Source of the DNA: Micromussa lordhowensis
Lineage: Eukaryota > Cnidaria > Anthozoa > Scleractinia > Lobophylliidae
Direction of reading: 5' to 3'
Assembly: GCA_964020085.1 (NCBI GenBank)
Contig: OZ026601.1
Span: 32,045,848 to 32,109,847 of the forward strand
DNA length: 64,000 nt
This document shows, one piece after another, positions 47,613-60,100 of this stretch (positions within the stretch are counted from its first letter, which is position 1; each line of letters begins with the position of its first letter). Position numbers and translations under genes: made by a program. The notes beneath the pieces are model-generated. The model ran no database searches, was not told the origin of the DNA, and saw only the letters and a program-made list of their open reading frames with translations.

Positions 47613-49828
47613 TACATTATGAAGAAATGTACATGTTTAAATTACAATGAGGAGGCAGTTTGCCAAGATAGATTGCAAAGGCCCCAATGTTGAAAAGTTG
47701 TTCTTGCATAGAGAGAGCTCCAGCAACAGATGCTACACTGAATTAAACTTTGAAGTCTCTGATGCAGATGTCACGGTACATGAATGGTAAATTGCATTAC
47801 AGTATTTGCTGATAGACTTTATACAGTCCTTCTAACTCCCTCATAGTTTCTCAAGGCATGTACATCTCTAAACGCAATAATTATAAAGTACACAGAAAAA
47901 GACTTGTACTTAATGTAAACTTGGGCGTGACATGCAAAGTTTGTTTTTGTAGGAATTGGATATAAGTATCTAGTTTTATAATGTACACTGAACCATTGCA
48001 CTGGCTTTAAGACCTTGTGGTTCCTAAGTTTTCTATGAATGTTGTCTATAGATCTTACATTAGTATGAATCTACTAGCATTCTATCACAAATGCCATTCT
48101 CTGATTAGCTACACTGTACGCTACTCACTACATGTATCTATTCTGTTGTGCTTGTTAACAAACTGGCAGCCGCTTCTTTACGTTTTCATGACAGTTCTTG
48201 AATTTTAGTTACCTACTACTATGGCATCTCTTTGCACAATATACAACTTCCTCAAAATGTCTTGGGCAGGTTTCACATTCCACTGGCCATGTGGCACTAT
48301 AACTACATGTTGTTGCCGACAATGGCATAATTACATTGCGTGGCATTGAAATGCGATCTTAGAGGAAATCTGGACTAATTGAATGTAGGTTTTGCTAAGT
48401 ATTGCCTGAGTAATATATAATGTTTTGTAGAGTGTTGTTTTGAGAACTGTTGTAGGATTGTGATTGTGACAAACTAATTTTAACCTAAGTTTTTCCAGTT
48501 CAGTGCTTAATTTGTTGGGATATATTATAATAGGCTTGTTCTATAAGCACAACCGCAACTATTAGGCTGGGGTGGGGCAGGGACTCCCATATAAAGTAAG
48601 GGGTTTAATTAATAAAGTGGTTTTGATACCTCTTGAGGTGATCAGCCTCAAAAGGCCCACAGCAGGAGCTTTTGTGGTACCTCATTCCCCCCAAAAAATA
48701 TGGCTGGAGATAAGTGTGTTCTTTTAGAACTGGCATTTGAAAAAAATTTAACAAAATTTGAAGTCATGCCCACTCTTGGTTGTTCTTTTCAAACTTTCTG
48801 ATGAGCACCCTGTCCATTTTATATTGGAGTCTCCCCCCCCCCCCCCTCAGGTTATAAGGTGACCTACAAAAAAACAAAAACCTTCCCTCTATCTTAAGTT
48901 TATTTTCCTCCAAAATGTGTCCTATATTACCCTTTGAAACAAAGGCAAAAATGATTTAAAAATTGAATTGAATTGTAGTGGACAGTAAATTAAATTATTT
49001 TTCATTTTGTGTGAAATACAATTTTATACTTGATACTAAATTGATGTGTCCAATATCGCAGATAGATAGTCATTGTCAGTACTGGGAAATTGAAGTGGTT
49101 ATGAATGGTGGAAAGTTTGTTAGTCAAACTGTTTCCCTGCTTTAGTCTCAAATAATTATTATTGCGTCTTTTTGCAGAATAGTTATGAGGTCGATCTGGA
49201 GCCCATGGGTCTATATAAATGAATATTTTTAAAACTGATACCGGTAATTATTGTGTAAGATACCACCAATTGGAATTACTTTCTTGCACTAACAAAATTA
49301 ACATCAACTGCAAGGACATTGTCAGTCCCAAGCATTGTTAAAAGTTGATAGCCAAATGTCAAACTGAAGACCCCAGTCATTGATCTGAGCAAGGCCCTGG
49401 CCTGTTAAATAAACATTGACCAGTCATGTAAAAATTAATAATTTAGAGTGTTTTGAGAGTTCTTTTTGGCTGGAAGGATGTGAAAGGGTAATTAAAAGCT
49501 TTAAGGTGGCTCAAAACAGTTTCCAACACTTATATTTGGATAGGTCGTTATAACCACTGTTTATCATTTCATGCTACAATCATGGTATCAAAAAACTGCC
49601 CAATCATTGGTGAACACGTTGTCATCATTTTCTTGACACAATAGGTTACCTCTGAAAAACACCCTTAATTACAGCTTTAGGGGCTTATAATTCAAAAACG
49701 GCACGGTAAATTTTTTTTATATTATCAACTTTTGATAAGCATGATAAGACTCAACTCTGTACATGGGGTTCAGAGCCACCTTAAATGTTCGAAAATTTAA
49801 GGAAAGATGAAGCCTGAAAAAAAAATAA

Positions 49829-49900
49829 GGGCTTCAACGGGATTCGAACCCGTGACCGCGATACCGGTGCGATGCTCTACCAACTGAGCTATGAGGCCAC
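49829..49900 (-). mobile_element. tRNA-like SINE head
   Basis: On the minus strand: GGCCTCATAGCTCAGTTGG, loop CCGGTAT, ACGGGTTCGAATCCCGT. It matches the SINE heads at 12.1-12.4 kb, down to the same Thr-like GGT anticodon position and C33. The variable region is only 2 nt and the acceptor stem has a mismatch, so a functional tRNA is unlikely. The adjoining AAGCCTGAAAAAAAAATAAGG is the SINE tail motif in inverse order. A tail piece without a head lies at about 51105-51225. Confidence 0.65.
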
Positions 49901-49991
49901 ACATTGTGAGCGAGGTCAATTAAATCACAGGTGGCCCAAGCTCGATATATGAGTAGCTCTATGTGGACTTTTGCATTGTTACGTGACTCTA

Positions 49992-50817
49992 TATAGAGTG
50001 TGTGCGGCTGTCACGCAATAAAAAATAAAATAAAAACTATGCAACGGACACAGTCAAAAAATTGTGATATTGTAGACGATAAATAAAGAAGACAGTTCTC
50101 CAAGTTTAAGCTGTGCGCGTTGTCCCAAAGCTGAGATATTCGTCGAAATGTTCCGCACAAAATTACAGAGCGTAGTATGGAGCCGCCATGTTGGAGGAGG
50201 GCAGGTATGTTTTGCAGGTTGCAGGTTGCAGGTTGAAAAATGGACTTTTAAGTCTGAGTTAGTCTACTTAGCACTTCGGTTAGCCTGAATAGCACTCCGG
50301 TTAGCCTAAATTAGCTTAGGTTGCTTGCGGTTAGCCTTTATAATGGGGTTTATTCGACTTTAACTCGAATAAACACGTCGTTTCAACCTGCAACCTGCAA
50401 CCTGCAACCTGCAAAACATACCTGCCGGTTGGAGGACCTCTTTACTCCTCCAACATGGCGGCCAGTAAATAGTGTAAACATCTGGAACTTACTTTGGCTC
50501 TCTAGTCAACTGATTATCTAAACCGAACCAAAAAATATTTACAAAAACACTTTTCCTGATACTTAAACTCCTAAAATGGACGAAAATCACGAGATAAGTG
50601 TATATTTTTTGACAAAAGCGAGCTTCGCATATGTCACGCACCGCCATAACTTCGAAATTCAAAATGTTATGGTTTCCAAACGAAGGATGCTATTGAGCTG
50701 GAAAGTTGTAAACAGAGCTAAATTTGGAACCTCTTAAGCCTGGTGAGGATAAAACATTTAGTGGCTCTTTAGTTTTGGATTTGAGAATTTGATGACGTCA
50801 CCCGCACACACTCTATA
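49992..50817. mobile_element. Foldback-family copy C (interrupted)
   Basis: The ends TATAGAGTGTGTGCGG and CCGCACACACTCTATA are perfect inverted repeats of 16 bp. Inside the ends are TGTCACGCAATAAA (left) and TTGATGACGTCA (right). The body shares long stretches with copies A and B (GATATTCGTCGAAATGTT, AGTGTAAACATCTGGAACTT, TTCAAAATG, GATGACGTCA). The central palindrome (CATGTTGGAGGAG against CTCCTCCAACATG) is split by an inserted 225-bp element. Confidence 0.75.
50201..50425. mobile_element. Nested element with GCAGGTATGTTTTGCAGG ends
   Basis: The left end GCAGGTATGTTTTGCAGG followed by TTGCAGG repeats, and the mirror CCTGCAA repeats ending CCTGCAAAACATACCTGC, form inverted ends of about 35 bp with different numbers of the 7-bp unit. 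The centre has repeated TTAGCCT motifs. It is inserted into the central palindrome of foldback copy C. Confidence 0.75.
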
Positions 50818-51810
50818 ATAGAGAAGAAACCGTTGGAACCTAAACTACGCTAAACCGCTCTAAATCAGTTAAAAAATCACACAGCACACAAAGAAAGCGG
50901 AGCTGGAATTCAGGTAAGTGGTTTTTATTGTAATTCAACGGTAATTTTTCGTTTTTTTTTTCGGGTTTACTTCTTTCCCCATACAAATCTTTATAAATAT
51001 GCAAATCGCTCGAGTCACGTAACAATGCAAAGGTCCACATAGAGCTACTCATATATCGAGCTTGGGCCACCTGTGATTAAATGAGTTGATATCTTCCCGT
51101 GAGGAGTGAAACGATGTGAAGTATATATGAAATAATTCGTATTTGAACTGCGGCTGTAGATGAAAGTAAAAGCCATGAAACCTCGTTGAAGCCCTGATTT
51201 TTTTCAGGCTTCATCAGTTGGAAAATTTACTGCGATGATCATTCTTTACTTACACCCATTTTTGTTTGCGGTCATGTCTTCAGGCAGTGTCAAGTTGTTG
51301 TTGGGTAGGTCTGTCGATGGCTCTCTGTTGAATCGTTTTCGCGGCTTCGCCCGCGCTATTTGCGTGCGCTCAAATTAGTTAAACCGCCAAGCCACGCAGG
51401 TTATTTGGCCTGCGCTCTGCAATTGTGATCTGTCAGCGAACCACTAAAAGCGTCGAACACATCCTGACCAGCTAGGGAATTTCGGTCGATGTTTACATCG
51501 ACGACTTCTACGGTGCAGTCTCCTGTCTATGGTGGCCAATTATTCGCATAGGGAAATCACATTATACATAATATTTGTATAAAATGATGATGACATAAAA
51601 TAAAAATAACAAAGAAGTAAAGGAAAAAAACTGAGTAATAAACAAAATAAAAATAAAATGAAACTAAAATAGAAACAAAATAAAGTAAAAGAAGGTAAAA
51701 TAGAATATAATAAAATAAAAATGGCATTGAATGTCACGAACCGTAGGAGTACTACCATCAACCCCATTTTACACTGCAAACCAGACTTCTTCAGGTTGAG
51801 ATGTTACTAA

Positions 51811-52143
51811 ATAGACCTTTTTACCGATACGGCGGCCATCTTGAATTCTATTGTTTTGACTGAGAAATTATGGGCTGCCGAGGGGGCAATCGCTGGAAAA
51901 TTTATTGTATACACAGCTTTCAGGATAAATTTTTACTGCTTGTCTCTCATATTCCAAAACAAATATTACAAGCGGTACATCTTTCTGTCACGGTATTTGG
52001 CAGTGGTTTCTATGGTTAGTGAAAAATTATTCTTAAAAGTTATCACGTCACAGTATTCTTTATAATTATTTCTCATCTGCCCCCTGGGTATCCCATAATT
52101 TCTTGGAATTAAAGATGGCCGCCGTATCGGTAAAAAGGTCTAT
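51811..52143. mobile_element. MITE with 32-bp perfect terminal inverted repeats
   Basis: Positions 51811-51842 (ATAGACCTTTTTACCGATAC...) are the exact reverse complement of 52112-52143. Sub-terminal parts also pair (AAATTATGGG against CCCATAATTT). An open frame inside is an accident of its AT-rich core and has no transposase signature. It abuts foldback copy A, which begins 36 bases to the right. Confidence 0.88.
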
Positions 52144-52178
52144 TACTGGCTTTTCTGATTGAATCACGTGAGGGGTGA

Positions 52179-52765
52179 ATAGATCGTTTTCACTGTCACG
52201 CAATAAAAAAATAAATCGAAAACTATCCAGTGTAAAAAGCTAAGAAATCGTGATGTTATAGAAGATAAAAAAATAAGACACTTCTCCAAGTTTTAGGCCT
52301 GTGCGTTTCCCCAAACTTCAGATATTCGTCGAAATGTTTCGCAGAAATTTACAGAGCCCAGTATGAAAACGCCATGTTGGTGTACCTCCATGGTACACCA
52401 ATATGGCGGCCGGAAAATAGTGTAAACATCTGGAACTTACTTTGGCTTTCTAGGCGACTGATTATCAGTACTGAAAAAGCAAGTATCTACATAAGCACTT
52501 TTCCTAATGCTCTAGCTTCTATCTGGGCTCAAAATCATGAGATAAGTATATATTTTTCAACAAATTTGATCGTAGCCTTGTGTCACGCACCTCCATAACC
52601 GGGAAATTCAAAATGCTCTAGTTTCCAAACGAAGCACGCTATTGAGCTGTAAAGTTGTAAACAGATATAAATATGCCACCTCTTATACCTGATGAGGATG
52701 AAAACTTTGGTGGATCCTTAGTTTTAGATTTTGGGAAGTGATGACGTCACGTGAAAACGATCTAT
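52179..52765. mobile_element. Foldback-family copy A
   Basis: 587 bp. The ends ATAGATCGTTTTCAC and GTGAAAACGATCTAT are perfect inverted repeats of 15 bp. Inner motifs are TGTCACGCAATAAA and GATGACGTCAC. The central palindrome is TTGGTGTACC-TCCAT-GGTACACCAA, followed by ATGGCGGCCGG. It is the most intact copy and serves as reference for copies B and C. Confidence 0.85.
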
Positions 52766-55700
52766 AAGTGGGATTGGTTGCTTACACCGTCGCAGTGGCG
52801 GTCTGACAGATCCCAAAACCTTCAGGAACTGGAAGTCGAGAACGTTTCGCGCTGCGGTTGCGACTAGCCGATCAAAATTCTTCACAGGGAAATGTTTTAG
52901 GAAGAAACGTATCTGCTGTTTATCCTGGCCTTGAAGAGAAGACTTATCAGCTGACTTATTGCCAGAAATTCCCAAATTTGACAACCCGAGCCGTACACTC
53001 AAACAAATGCTATAGAATTGGAGGACATATACATAGCAGAATTAGATGTACTGTGCAGTTTGGAGGACCTCAACTGCATGTTTTTCATAGATAGGTTTGG
53101 CGCGATAGGTGTAACATAAATAGCGCGGGCTAACACTGTTTTTTTTATATGCGAAGACAGAGCGGGTCATTTTCACTTTAATATACAGCAAGGCAACGAA
53201 TCGGATCGGATCAGCTACAGTATTTCTTCGAGGCATTTCTTTGCTGGCTTGCTGGCTTTGTTGCGAGTGAAAAACCTGAATGTCGGATACAATAATATGT
53301 AATAATACTTTTTCTGCTATGGACGTGAGGAGTGTATTCATAAACAGCCTTCATATACATGAGCAGCCGATCATATCATATTTTGCCGCCCTCCTTCAAA
53401 CTCTGTATTATTATTCAAAGGTGCACGTTGTGGGTTTTCTCTCACATTTTGAGCAACAGACACCATCAAAATGCGAAATAAATCGCCGAGTAGCCGAGTA
53501 TCGTACTGAAGAGCTCAGGAGCGCCGTTGTTCCATACATCGCTCTCAAAGAAGTAGCGCATGGAATGGTTTGTTTGTCTGAGCCACACCGGGGGTTACAT
53601 TTTCGTGACGTCATTTGTGCGCGACGCTATTGTGAGAAGCCTTTTGTAGGGTGACTTTGTCTGTTTCCTCCTTTCGTGGTTCAGAATCGCATCAAGAACT
53701 GCACACGTGGTTAAACAGATTTCGTTCACACGACACGAACTCCAACAGTTGCTTGGTAAGTTGTCATTTGTGGCCCAGCCGGGCATTGCGCCCTTCGCGA
53801 TTGCCTGGGATCGGGGTTGAGTTTCGGGTGCATTTTCGAAGCAATTGCCGTAATTTCACCGGCTACACCATAGGAAACACCCATCCTCTCAAAATAGTGC
53901 AACTAAAAGACGTCAGTCTTTCAGTCATACTGAGAAAAACTTCAAAGATAATTCTGGAAATCAGGAATCAAATTTAGAATGTCAACTTTATTCCAAAGAA
54001 ACTAAAAATCTCCACTTATTGAAAAAACCGTCTTGAAAGAAACGTGATTAGTTGCTTCTTACAGACATTTTCATCAATGCTCTTTCAAGAACTTTATTCA
54101 AGACCTTGACTAAAGCTTAAAAATATAAATGTTCCAATTACAAATCGTATAGTACACAACCCAAAAGTCCGCTCTGTGATAAGATTTAAAAATACTTACC
54201 ACCATTTTGTTAGAGAAAAGTATGTGAAAAATGTTAAGTATTGTTTCTGTCGATTTATTTAGTTGAAACCAAGTTCCGCAGCGAAAGTTAAGGAACGACC
54301 GGGGGAAACGAAATAACGCGGTGATACCCGAGAATGGCCCGATTCTTATTTGTCCAATCAAAAAATGGAACGAGCACTGGGAGAGTTGTGACGTCATTTT
54401 ACTTAGACGATATATACGGTGTAACTTGGCAGACCTGTGACGAACACAGCAGGCTCAGACGGTTCTTCTGTTTCCCATATAGCGGTGAATTTAAAGGTCG
54501 AAAAAGCAAAGCTTTCATTAATTAAAGAGAACAGAAGGCAGTGCAGCAGAAATTGCCATGTTTCTAGCAGCCATTTTGATGGGTCGGCAAACACGTTGGA
54601 AATTCAGTTAACTAGAGAAAGTAATGAAAGGGCAACCCTGTAAAATTTCTTGCAATTTAATCTGAAGAGGTTCGTGTTAAATTCACGATATCCTGACACT
54701 GAAACAGAAGGAAGCTTTCATCTGTAAGAATGACGTTATGTGGACAATAACTTATACTCTATCAAACCATCAACTCCAACGTATTGGCTTCACCATCAAA
54801 ATCGTCGTTCAAACAGTGACATGGTTCTTTCGAGAGGCAATAACGAACTCTTCCCTCCACCTTCCAAGTGAAAGTTCATCCCGTTTAAAATTATCAGAGC
54901 TCCTGAATATGACATGATAATGAAATAAGCGTCAATAGCTAACAATTAGCGGCGAATGACAACGAAACAGCTAAAACAGAGTCACGCACGAAAGACTGCA
55001 CTCGACTGACAATAATTATTCATGCAGACTTACCGACGTGGTCTTCTAAGGACTAAAATAAGTTTAACCGAAACGTAATCAAATCTGACCAATCACAACA
55101 AACGCCTACAACCCGAGGAGCATGCAACCAGCGCCAAGCGCGGGAAAACATGCGTCAGTCAAATCACGAATGGTTTCCTTCTTGCTCTTATTTGGTTGAA
55201 AAACATGTTCGTTCTGACTGGTTAGAGAACATACCGGTAATTACTTGCATCAGTCGATTACAAATGACTCTATTACACACGTCTTCGTTTCACAATCAAA
55301 CCGTAAACTGCGGTTATAAGCCCGGGGCCTACACAACTTCATCCGGGGTTTTGGATGCGCTTATAAAAGGAGGAGCTTAAATCCGGGGGAAGTAGTACTT
55401 TGTCTACGGGTAGATGGGTCTATAACTAGGGGGCGAGGGCTTTTAAGCGGAAGGGCTTATAAGCGGCAATTTACGGTATTCTACTTGTGAGATAAATAAC
55501 GATAATCTCCCTTATTCATTTCGACTAATAATTATCTTAAACACAAAATGTCGAGTGTTGTTTCGCAGCATTTCATACTACGCTTTTCTAATCTGTGAGC
55601 CAAACATTTCCTTACTGTACACGAGACTAAACATTTAATGCTAAATTAAGCTCCTGTACAGACACCTCGTCAGAGAAAGAAGCTGAATCGTCCCCCAGTC

Positions 55701-55766
55701 CTTAATGACGAAAATCGAAACGGGGGAATAAAGAAGGCTGGGTCACAGGAACACGAGGAACAACCA

Positions 55767-55824
55767 TGCTGGTTTTCAGTGTCACGAATAGATCGAAATA
55801 AAAAATCAAAACCGTTCAATAGAG

Positions 55825-55856
<32 letters not shown>

Positions 55857-55931
55857 CATATACAAAGACTCTCGCCAAGATTCAGGTCACGGCAATTTTT
55901 CTCATAGAAGATATGCGAAGAAACATTTTCC

Positions 55932-55965
<34 letters not shown>

Positions 55966-56173
55966 CTGGTGCCCATGTACATGGGCACCAACATGGCGGC
56001 CGGAAACCAGCAGAAACATCTGTCACTGAATTTTGCTACGAAAGAGTGAATTTATCTCTCGAATAACTAAAAAACGTAACAATAGTACTTTATTCTAATA
56101 CAAGAACTGTTCAGATAGCCGAATTCCCCGAAATAAATCACCTTTTAAACCAACATAACAGCTCTCTCACCCT

Positions 56174-56220
<47 letters not shown>

Positions 56221-56366
56221 CTATCACTAAACCAAGAACCCATTCGGAGCGAAAATATGTACGAATATTAGTTTTTAGCTGCTCTTATACAGCATGAAAG
56301 TAAAATTTCAGGAGGATCAATATTTCTGAAGTTTGAAATTTAGTGACGTCATGTGAAAACCAGCAA
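55767..56366. mobile_element. Foldback-family copy B
   Basis: About 600 bp. The ends TGCTGGTTTTCA and TGAAAACCAGCA are inverted repeats of 12 bp. It has TGTCACG at the left, GTGACGTCATGTG at the right and ATGGCGGCCGGAAA after the central palindrome TGGTGCCCATGTACATGGGC. Body similarity to copy A is clear around the centre and the right end and weaker elsewhere. Confidence 0.75.
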
Positions 56367-56760
56367 TTTGTGTCTCCTTCCCAGTAGGACCTCAAGCAAC
56401 GAGAATTTCAGAAGTTGTGGACATCACTAAATCCGTGCTGTCAAGCTCTAAACATCAAAATACCATCCTCGAGGGGAAGAAGCGCATCAAATTAAAAGGC
56501 GAAAGGAAACAAAACTTATGGTAGCTGTCCATGAGGTCCGTCCGTCACCCCTCCTCAAACCCCTTCCATCACCCCCAGCTTCCTCTTTTTTCTTCCCCTC
56601 TCCCCCTGAAAAATGCCTGTAAAGGAGGGTAACACTAAATTGTGACGCCATAACAAGATTAGGCTCTGCTCTCTAAAGCACTTTCCTAAAAACACCACAA
56701 TGTTTTTCACAGTGCACGTATTACATCCTCGAATTCAGGACGTATGCACTCACAATGAGC

Positions 56761-56766
56761 TTTATT
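56761..56766 (-). promoter_or_regulatory. Candidate polyadenylation signal of PRKAG
   Basis: AATAAA on the minus strand in GATGAATAAAGCTC, about 375 bases downstream of the proposed stop codon at 57140. It is consistent with the C-terminal exon placed at 57140-57189, though that exon itself is only moderately certain. Confidence 0.4.
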
Positions 56767-57139
56767 CATCTAACTGTGCGTGTCACGTAAAACCAAAGCC
56801 TCCTACGCTACGCTTTTTGGTCTCGTCACGCAAGTTCACCTCCCTCACGATCGTTAGGGAGGAATGCGTGACAAGCGAAACAGAATTGTGGTATTTTTAA
56901 GAAACGCCTAAGAGTCAAATAAATGCTGCAATGAAGCGTTTAAATGCGTATTAAACGTCTTGTTGAAGAGGGTCTTCTTGTTCCGAAGGAAAGCAGACCA
57001 TTTCACCTTTTATCTTTACAATGCCAACATCAGCTAACAGCTTCATCGACTCAGTCTTACGTCGCTGTTTTGAAGAATAGAATCTCCATCTCTCCCTCTC
57101 CCAAGACGCAAGTACTGTTTTCATTTCCTGGTCAATCGA

Positions 57140-60100
57140 TTAGGCTGAAGCCTGCATTGAACCATGGGAATGATCCAGGTGACTTGATGCTGTGAAGTAA
57201 ACAACTGCTGTGTTATGAAGCGAGGCGATGAAGCAAAACAACTTAACCTTCCCGTCCCCAAAGCCAAAACGGTTACTTTCAAAACTAATTTGAAGGAACG
57301 GCAAAATGACGGTTTTCTACGGCAGACAAACACCGAAGAAGTGATAAGATACCGTAAATAGACAAGATTGGTTATGAATGAGGTAGATTTGGAAGGATTA
57401 CGAACTTCAATCATGAACACTTGATACGCCATCCGTGACGCGTTTTTCCTCTAATGACAGACAGCCTTTGCTTGAGCAAGATTAAAATTTAAAGCGATCT
57501 GTAGCTTACGGGGTCGAGCAAAATACATAATACAACTAAAATTGTTAACCTTCATACAAAGTATATCCATAGTAAGTTCAGTTCATCTAACTGAATTCGT
57601 CGTCAAAATTACAACTTAGAGTGGATTAACAAAGCCATCAAGCTATAGACTCATAACTCTTAATCTAAAGTTACCTCGATAAGTCAAGACAGCCAAGCCA
57701 AAATACACTTACCTAGAGGCCGTAAGACCAAAAACTTGAGGATATCTGACAGCGACAACACTCCAATACAACGATTGTCTTTATCAACAATAACAAGACG
57801 ATGAACCTGGAGACCAAGATGAACATTAAAACAAACGAGATGTAAGACATTCAAAAATAACCAGCCATCAAAAGTTCAGAAACTGTGTCTCACCCCTGCA
57901 TCTGTCAATCTATCGATTATGGTGTGAAGTGTTTCATCCAAGTAACACTTGTGCACTCCTTCGAATCCCTTCAAATCAAAGAAAGAAAATGAACCATAAG
58001 TAACTCACTGAACAAAGTTGCAGCAAATTTATAAACAAAGGATTCCATTTAGCCTCTGACGACAACTGAGAGACAACAAATACTGGAGTTAAGGGAGGTG
58101 TGTCGTGATATAACCAGCCTTTTGGCCGTGTAGAAAAACGAAAGCAGGGATTCCCCCCTCTTGAAAAGCTAACATTTCTAAATTCTAATTCGATCAGGAT
58201 AGAGGACCAGCATGACAACTAGCTGAGACTGATGTCGTTTCTACTCTTAATATTGGAATATAAAAACATTCCATTACGGGGTAGAACAAGGATATTCGAG
58301 ATTGGGGAAGACTAAGACGGATTACACTCAACAACAATGAAAAGCTAGAGTAAGGTATTTTTCAAGACGCATCACACATCACATAGCATGTTCCGTCTCA
58401 AACTGGTATCATAAAGATGAAGCCTAAGCTAGTTTAAAATTTTCGAATTCCAACAAGAACACTACACCATTCTTTAGACTGGTTAAAATACCTCCGATCT
58501 GTGTTGCAGGGCCTGCTTTACAGTAACATCCAGATTGTTGTAAGTCTTTTCAGCAGCCAAATTCTAAAACGACATTCAAACAACTTATTACATGATTGAA
58601 CCACATAACTGATTTCCAATGTACTGCCAAGAGGACTTATGTGCGTTTGCTTCGCTTGCATTGCACGTGTTAGCCAATCATGTTTCTGATTGGTTGAAAG
58701 AAAGAGTCTTTCTCTTAACCAATCAAAAACAAATCCCAGTTGGGTGTCAGCGCGTTATCCCGCGCTCTGTGACGGTTGCAACGTTTCCCGCACTTTTTTG
58801 ACGGTTGCACAGTTTTCCCGCGCTTGGCACCAGGTACGCATTTTTGTTTCGAATTCTGATTGGTTCATTGTGTTAGATGCGTTTGCCGCGAATGCTTTGT
58901 TGGAATTGCCTCAATTTAAGCTGTTTTACGTTTGTATGACAAGTTCTGTATACAAAAAACAATGTGTAATGTTTTTGTAAGGACACCTTGTCACTTAATT
59001 TAGCATTCCCCCTATCAGATAAAATTGTGAAAAAACTATCATTTATCTGTACACAAGGAATGCTCTTCATAGGACAACGCCGATGTATAAGTGTACGGTT
59101 ACTGATGTGTAAACAGTAGTATTTAAGGAAAATAAAAAAAAAAAATTTATCCATGTGTCTGTCGAGTTTTAGTATAAATCTACTAGCACTCTATCTGGAA
59201 TGCTGGTCTCTTAATCTAATTGCACAAGACTTATATCGACACTGACATAAGACAAACTTAATTCTGCTTCGCAAAGTTAATTAGGTACTTACAATGACGT
59301 CAAACCTTGCATAAATATCAACGACAACACCTGAAAGAAGAACGCCAGGGTTTATTTTGGAAGCAAAGGTCCTATCAATAATTGATTTAAATGGCTACAC
59401 ATGGACCGAGATGGGATACTTGGCCAGGAACTGAGGGGATTGGAAGCAATTCGACAGTGGCCTATGCTTTGAAATGGCTTCAGATCAGATCAGATGCTTC
59501 TGGTTGAGACATCACCACCACATACAGTAGCTTACACTAAATACTATCTTTCAGTTTCTTCAGATAAGATCATTCTTCTCTCAAACAAACCAGCAGACAA
59601 ACAAACAAACAAAAATATTTTTTATGTAATACCGTTAACATCCACAACTGGCAAAGCAGAAACTCTCTTTTCAGCAAACATGTGAAACGCTGTTATCAGT
59701 GGAGTCTCAGGAGATATCTGCAGAAATGAAACATAAACACGATAAAAAAGCGTCCTTTTTCAGTTGGTTGAGGCAGCTGTACCTTTTGTAGCCACAGTAT
59801 AAAATAGGCGATTTCTACTATTGGTTTCCGACGAAGGGCTAACGCTTTCTTTAAATGAAACTGCAAATATCTGATTTCATTAGTAGGATTATGAATAGAA
59901 AATTATATAAATGGCAGTGCCAAAGTTACAAGTGCGGTTCAACAGAAGGTAGGTGACTTTCTCACGTTTCCAGTGTCACGGTTTCTCCTGTCGCTCAAGT
60001 TCCAGAGGTTACAGTAATTAATCACTTAAGTATATTCCCAATCTTCACTTACCATAGCAACATTTTGATATGTTCCAATTCCTAGTTCTTGGAGAGTGCT

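Larger units (their letters stand above)
49926..51075. repeat. Inverted repeat of 64-bp arms enclosing foldback copy C
   Basis: The left arm 49926-49989 (CACAGGTGGCCCAAGCTCGA ... ACGTGACTC) and right arm 51012-51075 are reverse complements with at most a few mismatches. The enclosed kilobase holds one foldback-family copy (49992-50817) with another element nested inside it (50201-50425), so this is a three-level nest. Confidence 0.8.
47571..57139. other. 9.5 kb spacer between convergent GALNT11 and PRKAG, filled with short transposons
   Basis: I see no conserved gene here. From about 49.8 to 52.8 kb it is almost entirely repeats: a tRNA-like SINE, nested inverted repeats, a 333-bp MITE and two copies of a foldback family, with a third at 55.77-56.37 kb. 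The stretch 47.6-49.8 kb may include the long 3' UTR of GALNT11. The remainder (52.8-55.7 and 56.4-57.1 kb) has scattered short open frames without domain signatures, and TGACGTCA motifs near 53.6 and 54.4 kb that hint at further decayed copies. Confidence 0.7.

Noticed and set aside
53280..53977. Overlapping ORFs of 100-124 codons on both strands between GALNT11 and PRKAG
   Set aside because: They overlap each other on opposite strands, lack domain signatures and splice sites, and lie in repeat-rich spacer with TGACGTCA motifs of the foldback family.
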